The notes under the pieces: model-generated
Database searches by the model: none
The model's input: only the letters and a program-made list of their open reading frames with translations
Told to the model about the DNA's origin: nothing
Part shown: piece after piece, positions 57,154 through 64,000 of the stretch
Layout: every line of letters begins with the position of its first letter
Numbering within the stretch: the first letter of the stretch is position 1
Origin: Deinococcus alpinitundrae
GTDB lineage: Bacteria > Deinococcota > Deinococci > Deinococcales > Deinococcaceae
Direction of reading: 5' to 3'
NCBI RefSeq assembly: GCF_009982895.1
Contig: NZ_WXZL01000011.1
Coordinates: forward strand, 79,382-143,381
DNA: 64,000 nt
Program-made: the position numbers and the translations under genes

Positions 57154-59643
57154 TCACACCCCCAGCCCACCCCGGGGCGTCACGTCCACACGCACCCGCA
57201 CCTTCCAACTGCGGTTGAGGACTTCCAGCAGCGCCGCCAGCCGCGCCTCGTCGCGCGTCCTGAGCATCAGGTGGTACGGATACAGTCCTTTGACCCGCGT
57301 GACCGGGCTGGGCGCTGGCCCCAGGACTTCCTGCGAGGTGGCTCCGGCGGCAAACAGCGACTGCGCGACCTCATCGGCCCCGGCGCTGGCGCGGCCCTGT
57401 TCGCGGGCGGTAATGAGCACCTGGGCCAGCGAGGCGTGCGGCGGGTAGCCCAGCGCCCGGCGCAGCTCATACTCGGCGCTGGGAAACTGGATGGCATCGT
57501 GGCCATCTGCCACGCTTCTCAGCGCCGGATGCTCGGCCTGAAAGGTCTGCACCAGCAGCAGCGGAGCACGCTCGGGATGCCAGGTGACGAGCTGGCGCAG
57601 CAGGCGGTGGTACCGCTCCGAGGCCCGGAAGTCGGATAAGTTGAGCCAGGTGTCAGCCAGCGTCACCCCGATGAGCGCCAGGTTGGGCGGCGCGTCTTGC
57701 GACAGTAAAGCCTGGGTGCCGACCACCACCCCGCTCTCGCCCCGCATCAGCGGCGTCAGGTCGTCTTGCTGGTCCTTGTCGAAGCGGTAGACCGGGCAGC
57801 CGGGCAACAGGGTTCTCACCTCGGCGGCGATCCACTCGGTACCGGGGCCTCTGGCGCTCCACATGGCCTCGCCGCACACGTCGCAGCGCTCGGGAATGCT
57901 CTGGTGGTAGCCGCACTGGTGGCAGCTGAGTTGCCGGGTCTGCTGGTGCAGCCGCAAGGGAATGTCGCAGTTGCGGCACTGCGGGGTGTGCTCGCAGCTG
58001 GGACAGCGGATCAGCGCCGAGTAACCGCGCCGGGGAGCCAGCAGCACCGCCTGCCGCCCGCGCTCGGCCACCTGCCGCAGCACTTTCGCCAGATCGTGCG
58101 ACAGCGGATAGCCCGCGCCGGACTGTTGCAGTTGCACATTGCTGAGCGGCCCCAGGTCGGGCTGACTCGCCGGGTTGGCGTAGTCCACGATATGGACCCG
58201 GCTGCGCGGCGCACTAAGTACCACGCCGGGATGCGCCACCGATTCCACTGCCGGAGCCGCGCCGACGTAGGTCAGTGGCGTCTGGAGTGCGTGGGCCATC
58301 CGGGCGGCCAGATCCGGCACGAACACCCCCGACCCGGAAAGCAGTTTGTAGCCGTCGCTGGCTTCCTCCAGCACCACAATCAGGGCCAGATCATCCACCG
58401 GGGCTGTCAGCGCCAGGGCCGAGCCGATGATCAGCCGCGCTTCTCCAGACTGGATCAGCTGCCAGACGTGTTCGCGCTGCACCTCGCTGAGCGCGCCCGA
58501 AAACGCTGCGGCCTGGGTGCCGGTGTCTGCCGCCAGCCCGCTCAGCGCCTCCCAGGCGCGGCGCAGCGTGGCGGCGTCGGGGGCAATGACCAGCACGCTG
58601 CGCCCCAGTTCCAGGCGGCGGCGCAGGCGGGCAGCCAGCTTGGCGAAGCGCTCACGGTCCCGGCCGCCGTGCAGCCGCCAGATCAGCTCTTCCGGCAGAT
58701 CATCCGGCACAGCGCGGGGCGGCGCTGCTGGCGCGGGCAGGGCAGGCGGCGGGGCCAGTACCTCGATGCTGTCGGCCCAGCGGCGGGCCAGCAGCGTGGC
58801 GACGTGGCTGGCCGGAACCCCGGCGGCCTGTGCCCAGGCGCTCTGCGTCTCGAACGGCCCGGCTTCTTTGAGGACCGTCCAGGCGGACGGCGGCGCGGCG
58901 TCTATCTGGACGGCCTCGGCCCAGCCGCGCTGCACCACCGCCGTGACCACGCTGCCGCCCACCCCAGCTTGCCGCGCCCAGTCGCCCAGGCCCAGCACCG
59001 GGCCGTGCTCATGCAGCCACACCCAGGCGGCGTGCTGCCGGGCCGTCAGCGCCGCGGCGCCGGAAGCTGCGGCTTGCCAGGCGGTCTGGCGGCGCTGGTC
59101 TTCCGGCACCTGTGCCCAGGGCCGCGCCTGGTACAAGGTTGCCAGGCGCGGCGTGAGGGCAAACGCCTCGTCGAGCAGACCCTGTTCGCGCACGGCGTCG
59201 AGCAGCACCGGAGAAAAGGTGCTGGCGTCGGCCCAGGCCGAGGTCGGGGTGTGGTGGGCAAACATGCTCAGGTCGGCGTCCTGCACGGCGCGCACCTGGT
59301 GGCTGTAGCGCGGACCCAGCCCCACCCCCAGCAAGTCGGAGAGCAGCAGGCCCAGCGGCACGCGCGATAAGGCGCTGAGGCTCTCGGCCCCCGCCAGAAA
59401 GCCGCGCCCCACCCAGGCCGAGTCGTCGAGTACTCCCGCCACCTCGCGCAGCTTGTGACCGCTGCCCGCGCTCGCGCCCACCACCACGCCCAGCGCCAGA
59501 TCCCCGCGCCAGGGAATGAGTACCCGACGCCCCAGCGCGTCGCCCGCAAAGCCGTGCGGCGCAGCGAAGTCGTAGGCAGGCAGCGGCAGCGGCAACGCCA
59601 CCGACCAGACGGCAGGCGAGGAGGCAGAGGCGGCGGCAGACAT
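57154..59643 (-). CDS. priA: Primosomal protein PriA, helicase-dead form
   Basis: An 829-residue PriA. The N-terminal 3'-DNA-binding domain opens with VALPLPLPAYDFAAPHG. The zinc-binding insert is intact (CPSCEHTPQCRNCDIPL, LSCHQCGYHQ, CDVCG). The helicase core has no Walker A: the expected GSGKT site reads RLHGGRDRERF, and the DEEH motif is replaced by VLEEASDGY. This agrees with the published finding that Deinococcus PriA is a pseudohelicase, so it should still recognise forks and interact with loader proteins but not unwind DNA. CATACT lies nine bases before the ATG. Confidence 0.92.
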   Translation of the reverse strand: MSAAASASSPAVWSVALPLPLPAYDFAAPHGFAGDALGRRVLIPWRGDLALGVVVGASAGSGHKLREVAGVLDDSAWVGRGFLAGAESLSALSRVPLGLLLSDLLGVGLGPRYSHQVRAVQDADLSMFAHHTPTSAWADASTFSPVLLDAVREQGLLDEAFALTPRLATLYQARPWAQVPEDQRRQTAWQAAASGAAALTARQHAAWVWLHEHGPVLGLGDWARQAGVGGSVVTAVVQRGWAEAVQIDAAPPSAWTVLKEAGPFETQSAWAQAAGVPASHVATLLARRWADSIEVLAPPPALPAPAAPPRAVPDDLPEELIWRLHGGRDRERFAKLAARLRRRLELGRSVLVIAPDAATLRRAWEALSGLAADTGTQAAAFSGALSEVQREHVWQLIQSGEARLIIGSALALTAPVDDLALIVVLEEASDGYKLLSGSGVFVPDLAARMAHALQTPLTYVGAAPAVESVAHPGVVLSAPRSRVHIVDYANPASQPDLGPLSNVQLQQSGAGYPLSHDLAKVLRQVAERGRQAVLLAPRRGYSALIRCPSCEHTPQCRNCDIPLRLHQQTRQLSCHQCGYHQSIPERCDVCGEAMWSARGPGTEWIAAEVRTLLPGCPVYRFDKDQQDDLTPLMRGESGVVVGTQALLSQDAPPNLALIGVTLADTWLNLSDFRASERYHRLLRQLVTWHPERAPLLLVQTFQAEHPALRSVADGHDAIQFPSAEYELRRALGYPPHASLAQVLITAREQGRASAGADEVAQSLFAAGATSQEVLGPAPSPVTRVKGLYPYHLMLRTRDEARLAALLEVLNRSWKVRVRVDVTPRGGLGV

Positions 59644-59727
59644 GCGAGACGAAGTATGCCCCGCCCTGCCCGCTGGGGTCTGTGGCGCAGGCCGGGGCCA
59701 CCGTCAGCACAGCGTCAGCAGGAAAAT

Positions 59728-60993
59728 TTACTTCAGGCGCTTGAGACCGTCGAGCGCCAGCTGGTAGCCGGGGGCGAGTTTGGCGGCGCGGGTGTATGAG
59801 TCGAGCGCCCGCAGCCGGTCCGGCGAGGCGCTGCCGCTGGAGCGCTCGTACGACAGCCCCAGGTAATACAGGTATTCAGGATTGGTGCTGGCCAGCGCCA
59901 CCGACTTGGTGAGGTTGCTGCGCGCTTCCTTGAGGTTGCCCTGGTCGAGTTCCAGGCGGCCCATGTAGTAGTAGAACTCCGGGTAGCGCAGCGGGTCGAG
60001 CTGAATCGAGGCCACCAGTTGTGTGCGGGCGGTCTTGGCATCCTTGGCGAGGTACGACACGACCCCGTACTGCCCCACCGCGTAGGGATTTTTCGGTGCG
60101 AAGCGGGCCGCCTGGGCCGCCTCGGACTTGGCGGCGCTGAAGTTGCCGCTGAGGGCCAGCAGCTTGGCGTAGTACGCCCGGTTGAACGGATCACTGGGAT
60201 CGGCAACGACTGCCAGTTGCAGATTGTTGAGGGCCTCGGGGATGTTGCCGCTGGCGTAGTACATGTCACCGATGTTGTAGAGGATGACCCCATTGTCGGG
60301 ATTGAGTGTGTTGGCCTGCTTGAAGGCGTCGATGGCCTTGGTGGTTTGCTGCTGGAGGCGGTAGAGCGAGCCGCGCTCGTTGTAGATCTTGGAGAGGTTG
60401 AGGTCGAGCTTGTCGCTGTCGCCGCCGCGCGTGGCCACCTCGGCGGCGTCAAGCACCTTGAGGGCGGCGTCAAGGGTGCCGGGGATGGTGCTGCGGTCAG
60501 AAGTGCCGACGTACTGCGCCTGATACGCCTGGGCCAGCGCCAGGTAGCCGCTGACGTTGCGCGGGTCCTGCGCCACCAATTTCTTGAGGGTGTCGAGCGC
60601 CGGAACATAGAGGCGCAGGCGTGACTGAGTGCGGCCCAGGCCCAGCAGCGCCTCGCTGTTCATCGGGTCGGCCTCGGCGGCGGCGCGGAAGGACAGGTAG
60701 GCGTTGCTGAAGTCGCCCTGGTCGTAGTAGAGCACCCCCAGCGCCACATAATTGGTGGCGGGCGGCCTGGGTTTGGCCGGGGCAACCGGAGTCGTCACCG
60801 GAGCGGCGGGCGGGGTCGCCGGCAGCGGGGCCGGAGCCGCCGTCTGGGCTGCGCTCCAGCCCAGGGTCAGGGCCAGCAGCAGGGCCGCGCCGGAGCGGGT
60901 GCGGGGATGAGCGGCTGGCCGGTGAGAAGCGACTTCAAAATCAGCCGAGCGCGCTGTCCGCCCGGCGACCCTCTTGCTGTTGCGGTTGGGCAT
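59728..60993 (-). CDS. Exported TPR-repeat protein
   Basis: A 421-residue protein. A hydrophobic segment at about 34-50 ([16 protein letters not shown]) after a basic N-terminus suggests export or anchoring. A Pro/Ala linker (about 50-80) is followed by about eight TPR units (for example [20 protein letters not shown] and [14 protein letters not shown]). It is likely a scaffold at the envelope. TATGAT at 61007-61002 lies eight bases before the ATG (leaderless). It is divergent from aspC, with 80 bases between starts. Confidence 0.85.
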   Translation of the reverse strand: MPNRNSKRVAGRTARSADFEVASHRPAAHPRTRSGAALLLALTLGWSAAQTAAPAPLPATPPAAPVTTPVAPAKPRPPATNYVALGVLYYDQGDFSNAYLSFRAAAEADPMNSEALLGLGRTQSRLRLYVPALDTLKKLVAQDPRNVSGYLALAQAYQAQYVGTSDRSTIPGTLDAALKVLDAAEVATRGGDSDKLDLNLSKIYNERGSLYRLQQQTTKAIDAFKQANTLNPDNGVILYNIGDMYYASGNIPEALNNLQLAVVADPSDPFNRAYYAKLLALSGNFSAAKSEAAQAARFAPKNPYAVGQYGVVSYLAKDAKTARTQLVASIQLDPLRYPEFYYYMGRLELDQGNLKEARSNLTKSVALASTNPEYLYYLGLSYERSSGSASPDRLRALDSYTRAAKLAPGYQLALDGLKRLK

Positions 60994-61073
60994 CGCTGTG
61001 CATCATACGGAGTTTTCGCCCACCGGGCGTGAAGAAAGCGTGAACGGTGCGCCCGGCGCTTTATGATGCCTGC

Positions 61074-62240
61074 ATGACCACCTCGCTGAGCCTGACACTC
61101 TCCCAGAAGGTCCGCAGCCTCAAGCCCTCGTCTACCGTGGCGGTCAGTTCGCGGGCGCTCGAACTCCAGCGGGCAGGCGTGGACATCATCTCGATGGCGG
61201 TGGGGGAACCCGACTTCGACACCCCGCCGCACGTGATCATGGCCGCCAAGGCCGCGCTCGACGCCGGGAAGACCCGCTACACGGCCGTCAACGGCATTCC
61301 CGAGTTGCGCGAAGCGATTGCCGCCAAATTGCAGCGCGAGAACGCTCTGACGTATCCCCCCGACGCCGTGACCGTCACCAGCGGCGGCAAGCAGGCGCTG
61401 TTCAACGCCCTGTTCGCCCTGCTCGACCCCGGCGACGAGGTGCTGATTCCTTCGCCCTACTGGGTCAGCTATCCCGAGATGGTGTCTTTCGCGGGCGGCG
61501 TGCCGGTGGCCGTGTCGACCACGCCGGAAAGTGGTTACCAGCTCGACGTGGACGTGTTGCGGGCGGCCATCACCCCGCGCACCAAGATCATCATGCTCAA
61601 CAGCCCCGGCAACCCGACCGGAGCGGTGTTTCCGGAAAGTACCCTGCGCGCCGTGGCCGCTCTCGCCCAGGAAAAAGACCTGCTGATCATCACCGACGAG
61701 ATGTACGAACACATCGTCTATGACGCCGAGCAGACCAGCATCGCCCGCTTCGCCCCGGAGCGCACCCTGACCGTCAACGGAGCCAGCAAGGCCTATGCCA
61801 TGACCGGCTGGCGCATCGGCTACGCGGCGGGGCCACTGCCGCTGATCAAGGCCATGAACGCCATTCAGGGCCAGAGCACCAGCAACGCCAACAGCATCGC
61901 CCAGTGGGCGGCGGTGGCCGCCATCACCGACAGTTCCGCCTTTATTGAGCGCAGCCGGGCCGCCTTCCGGCAGCGCCGTGACCGCATCGTGGCGGGCCTC
62001 AACGGGTTGGGTCTGGAAACGCCCACCCCGCAGGGGGCGTTTTATGTGCTGACCGACAGCACGCCGATTCGTGCCGATGAGCTGGAAGCCGCCCGGCTGA
62101 TTCTGGATGAGGCGCGGGTGGCCGTCGTACCGGGCACCGACTTCGCCGCACCGGGCCGGGTGCGGCTGAGTTACGCCACCAGCCTGGAGAAGATCGAGGA
62201 AGTGCTGGAGCGCCTCAAGATGCTGCTGGACAGCCGCTGA
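61074..62240 (+). CDS. aspC: Aspartate aminotransferase, subgroup I-gamma
   Basis: A 388-residue fold-type I PLP enzyme, closely resembling the Thermus aspartate aminotransferase: GEPDFDTPPHV at the start, PSPYWVSYPEM, NSPGNPTGAVFPE and the PLP lysine in NGASKAYAMTGWRIGYAAG. It transfers the amino group between aspartate and 2-oxoglutarate. TATGAT at 61062-61067 lies six bases before the ATG at 61074, which sets the start; a longer frame from 61047 lacks support. It is a single gene. Confidence 0.94.
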   Translation: MTTSLSLTLSQKVRSLKPSSTVAVSSRALELQRAGVDIISMAVGEPDFDTPPHVIMAAKAALDAGKTRYTAVNGIPELREAIAAKLQRENALTYPPDAVTVTSGGKQALFNALFALLDPGDEVLIPSPYWVSYPEMVSFAGGVPVAVSTTPESGYQLDVDVLRAAITPRTKIIMLNSPGNPTGAVFPESTLRAVAALAQEKDLLIITDEMYEHIVYDAEQTSIARFAPERTLTVNGASKAYAMTGWRIGYAAGPLPLIKAMNAIQGQSTSNANSIAQWAAVAAITDSSAFIERSRAAFRQRRDRIVAGLNGLGLETPTPQGAFYVLTDSTPIRADELEAARLILDEARVAVVPGTDFAAPGRVRLSYATSLEKIEEVLERLKMLLDSR

Positions 62241-62288
62241 ACCGCCTTCATGAAGTCCTGGACACTGCTTTCTTACCCTGAGGTCAAC

Positions 62289-62309
62289 TTGTCAGCACTA
62301 TACTGACAA
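62289..62309. promoter_or_regulatory. Perfect inverted repeat over the promoter of the 73-residue gene
   Basis: TTGTCAG (62289-62295) and CTGACAA (62303-62309) are perfect 7-bp arms separated by CACTATA. The -10 box TATACT (62299-62304) lies inside the repeat and the ATG is two bases after it. A repressor bound here would block RNA polymerase. Confidence 0.6.
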
Positions 62310-62310
62310 C

Positions 62311-62532
62311 ATGTCGAGAGCCTTTACCAAAGAAGACGGTGGAGTGCGCTGGGAAGCGCCCGCCGAGGCCAGAGCGTACCGTCTGCTGTGGGACGGCAGC
62401 GGCCAGAATGACGTGCTGCGCGAGTCCGACGATCTGCTGGAGCTGCTGAAATGGGCTGAGGCGAGGGCGCAGGGCCAGTTCGTGGTGCAGAGTGCCGAGG
62501 GCGCAGTGCTGGCACGGGTTCAGGCGGCCTGA
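62311..62532 (+). CDS. Small protein of unknown function, 73 residues
   Basis: A hydrophilic, acidic protein without cysteine or membrane segment (SRAFTKEDGGVRWEAP, DDLLELLKWAEARAQGQ). The ATG follows TATACT by six bases, so it is likely leaderless. The promoter is embedded in a perfect inverted repeat, suggesting repressor control. I do not recognise a family, and it does not resemble a toxin or antitoxin pair since no partner adjoins it. Confidence 0.7.
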   Translation: MSRAFTKEDGGVRWEAPAEARAYRLLWDGSGQNDVLRESDDLLELLKWAEARAQGQFVVQSAEGAVLARVQAA

Positions 62533-62560
62533 GCCGTCGCTTTCTTCACGCAAAAACCGG

Positions 62561-62589
62561 CTTCCACTTTTACGTAACGCAGGTGGAAG
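62561..62589. repeat. Inverted repeat next to the IS66-type gene
   Basis: CTTCCAC (62561-62567) with GTGGAAG (62583-62589), spacer of 15 bases holding TTTTACGTAACGC. It may be a weak bidirectional terminator. The GTAACGC within it could be the start of the IS terminal inverted repeat; the other end is outside the window. Confidence 0.35.
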
Positions 62590-62604
62590 TTTGATTGTCT
62601 GTGA

Positions 62605-63984
62605 TTAACGGTTGAGACTGGTCAGAGCTACGACAGGGTCCTGACCGCGCAACCGTGCAGTCTCCACTGTGGACTTAATGCGCATGTACGTCTGCGCTCC
62701 AACCGCGTTCTTGCTGCATTGCGAGACCTTCCTCACCATCACCACCGTCCGCAGGCTCCGTTCCGCCGCGTTGTTCGTCGGGGGAATGTCCGGGTCCTTG
62801 AGGAATCGCCACAACCGCTCCAGCACGTCCTGCTTCAAGATGCCCAGCCGGAGTCGCTCGTTCGCTTTCGACTTCAGCGGTGCACGGTTGAGCAGGGCGT
62901 CCAGGCGCAGGGTGAGGGACTCACCCTGCTGCACGTACTCCTCCCGGGTACACACGCCCATGGTCACGTTTCGGTGCAGTCGGATGCCATCCCGGAAGAT
63001 CTGTGCCACCCGCTGTCCGTACAATTCACCGCGCCCTAGGCGACCCTGCTCCCCAGCGGCGACTTCATCCGCATTGCGAATCAGGTGCGCCAGACACTTC
63101 TGCTGCTTGACCCCATCCAGGAAGTGGCTGTCGTATGACGAGAAGCGGTCACAGATCAGCACACCCATAAAGTTCTGTCCCAGACCTTCCCGGAGTTCCA
63201 CGTTCGTGTGCCGCAGGTTCGCGCGGAACACCACGGTGTCTACGCTGCGGAACGTGCTCACCCAGGCGTTCTGGGTGCCAATCCGCCAGCCGGTGTCGTC
63301 GTGATGCACGAACGGAGCCTGTTGCACCTGAACCTGCAGCGTACCGACGTGAGCGCCCAGGAGGCCGCCGTCGGCAGCAAGTCGCTGTGCGGCTTGCGTG
63401 ATCGCACTTTGCGTGACCTGGATGCCGCCCAGGAGGTTCATGACCCGACCAATCCGGCGGACAGGCAGGCCCACCTCTTGATGTAGGGTCTGAAGGGTCG
63501 CATGTAAGACCGGCCCGAGGCGATGGGCCGCCCTCCCGACCTGATCGGCTTTCAGGACGGGCACGTGGTATTCAGTGACCGGCACAGCATTCTGGGGAGT
63601 GAGTTCCGTGACCCAGGCCTTGTCGTGACGGGTGAAGATCAACGGTCCCGTGAACCCACAACGGGGACAAGTGTTCGGCATGTCGACCTGCACGGTTGCA
63701 GTGACCTGTTGCGGCCTGGGTGGGGCCTTGTGTGCGAACAGGCCCTCACCAGGCCGCCGTCCTGGTGGTTTGGGATCAGCGGTGTGTGTCTCCCGGCTGA
63801 AGGGAGCAGCGTACTTGCGGGCACGTCGTTCCAGCTCTTCAATGCGCTTCTTGAGCCGGGCATTTTCAGCCTGGAGCGCTTTATTCTGTACGATCAACTG
63901 GTTATTGATCTCGGCTGAAGTGAACGACGGTAGAATGATTGGATGACTGACCGTTGGCTCCCATCGCACCTCACCCGAGCTCAA
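62605..63984 (-). CDS. IS66-family transposase
   Basis: A 459-residue protein. An N-terminal leucine-zipper-like coiled coil (LQAENARLKKRIEELERRAR) is followed by a zinc-finger block (CPRCGF) and the IS66 DDE core: HHDDTGWRIG, VLICDRFSSYD and the region ending PPTNNAAERSLRTVVMVRK. It is full-length for the catalytic part. The start is unclear: the frame opens at a TTG at 63984, and a GTG at 63969 is another option. Only the single transposase gene is seen, without tnpA/tnpB partners. Confidence 0.88.
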   Translation of the reverse strand: MSSGEVRWEPTVSHPIILPSFTSAEINNQLIVQNKALQAENARLKKRIEELERRARKYAAPFSRETHTADPKPPGRRPGEGLFAHKAPPRPQQVTATVQVDMPNTCPRCGFTGPLIFTRHDKAWVTELTPQNAVPVTEYHVPVLKADQVGRAAHRLGPVLHATLQTLHQEVGLPVRRIGRVMNLLGGIQVTQSAITQAAQRLAADGGLLGAHVGTLQVQVQQAPFVHHDDTGWRIGTQNAWVSTFRSVDTVVFRANLRHTNVELREGLGQNFMGVLICDRFSSYDSHFLDGVKQQKCLAHLIRNADEVAAGEQGRLGRGELYGQRVAQIFRDGIRLHRNVTMGVCTREEYVQQGESLTLRLDALLNRAPLKSKANERLRLGILKQDVLERLWRFLKDPDIPPTNNAAERSLRTVVMVRKVSQCSKNAVGAQTYMRIKSTVETARLRGQDPVVALTSLNR

Positions 63985-64000
63985 CTCGAAGAACGTCGCC
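63943..64000 (+). CDS. N-terminus of an unidentified plus-strand protein (cut by window edge)
   Basis: A frame starts at ATG 63943 (MTDRWLPSHLTRAQLEERR) and runs off the right edge. TAGAAT at 63931-63936 is six bases before the ATG, the leaderless pattern. It overlaps the 5' end of the IS66-type gene head-to-head. The start resembles helix-turn-helix transposase leaders, but 19 residues are too few to assign a family. Confidence 0.4.
   Translation, partial: MTDRWLPSHLTRAQLEERR

Larger units (their letters stand above)
62574..64000 (-). mobile_element. IS66-type insertion sequence, right end outside the window
   Basis: The transposase gene plus a possible left end near 62574 (GTAACGC). The left boundary is a guess because only one end is visible and no target duplication can be checked. 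Confidence 0.5.

Overview
The window is GC-rich chromosomal DNA that I read as Deinococcus or a close relative. The reasons are: a 17-bp palindrome of the Deinococcus radiation/desiccation-response type in the gyrA promoter; a PriA that has lost its helicase motifs while keeping its zinc fingers; an archaeal-type (non-discriminating) aspartyl-tRNA synthetase; a Crp-family regulator resembling DdrI; and many genes whose ATG lies 6-8 bases after a TANNNT box, the leaderless layout common in this genus. Almost everything is core metabolism or housekeeping. The only mobile DNA seen is at the right edge.

Left part (1-13.5 kb): the tail of an unidentified gene; a PelF-like glycosyltransferase coupled to a polytopic membrane protein; a cysteine-desulfurase-like PLP enzyme; a small secreted orphan; the aspartyl-tRNA synthetase with a leader peptide and attenuator; a CysQ-like phosphatase diverging from it; a DUF4129-MoxR-DUF58 operon; a 58-residue protein; and PhoH.

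Middle (13.5-36.3 kb): aroE coupled to a CHASE/PAS sensor kinase; a leucine-rich-repeat-variant protein divergent from a HAD phosphatase; an AAA ATPase with a metallopeptidase-like VWA protein; a large EtfD-like membrane iron-sulfur protein with a repetitive tail; an Rrf2 regulator; pyrD; a small HNH protein; the Crp-family regulator; gyrA; a GAF/PAS NarL-type sensor kinase; and a PpiC/SurA-like foldase.

Right part (36.3-64 kb): tRNA-Arg(CCG); recF-dciA; a MoaB-like gene and a membrane protein; a double M16 peptidase; a T-box leader followed by a Nudix hydrolase and valS; a five-gene peptide ABC transporter; tRNA-Leu(CAA) with secG; a small membrane protein, an MBL hydrolase and purD; a membrane protein with an RNHCP zinc protein; priA; a TPR protein divergent from aspC; a small gene whose promoter sits in a perfect inverted repeat; and an IS66-type transposase facing a truncated ORF.

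The standout observation is upstream of the aspartyl-tRNA synthetase. A 16-codon leader, MCGFLRFADNLDNDPR, carries five Asp/Asn codons in six and is followed by mutually exclusive hairpins ending in a terminator. This is the architecture of ribosome-mediated attenuation, and the codons match the two tRNAs this enzyme is expected to charge. The other synthetase here, valS, uses a T-box leader instead.
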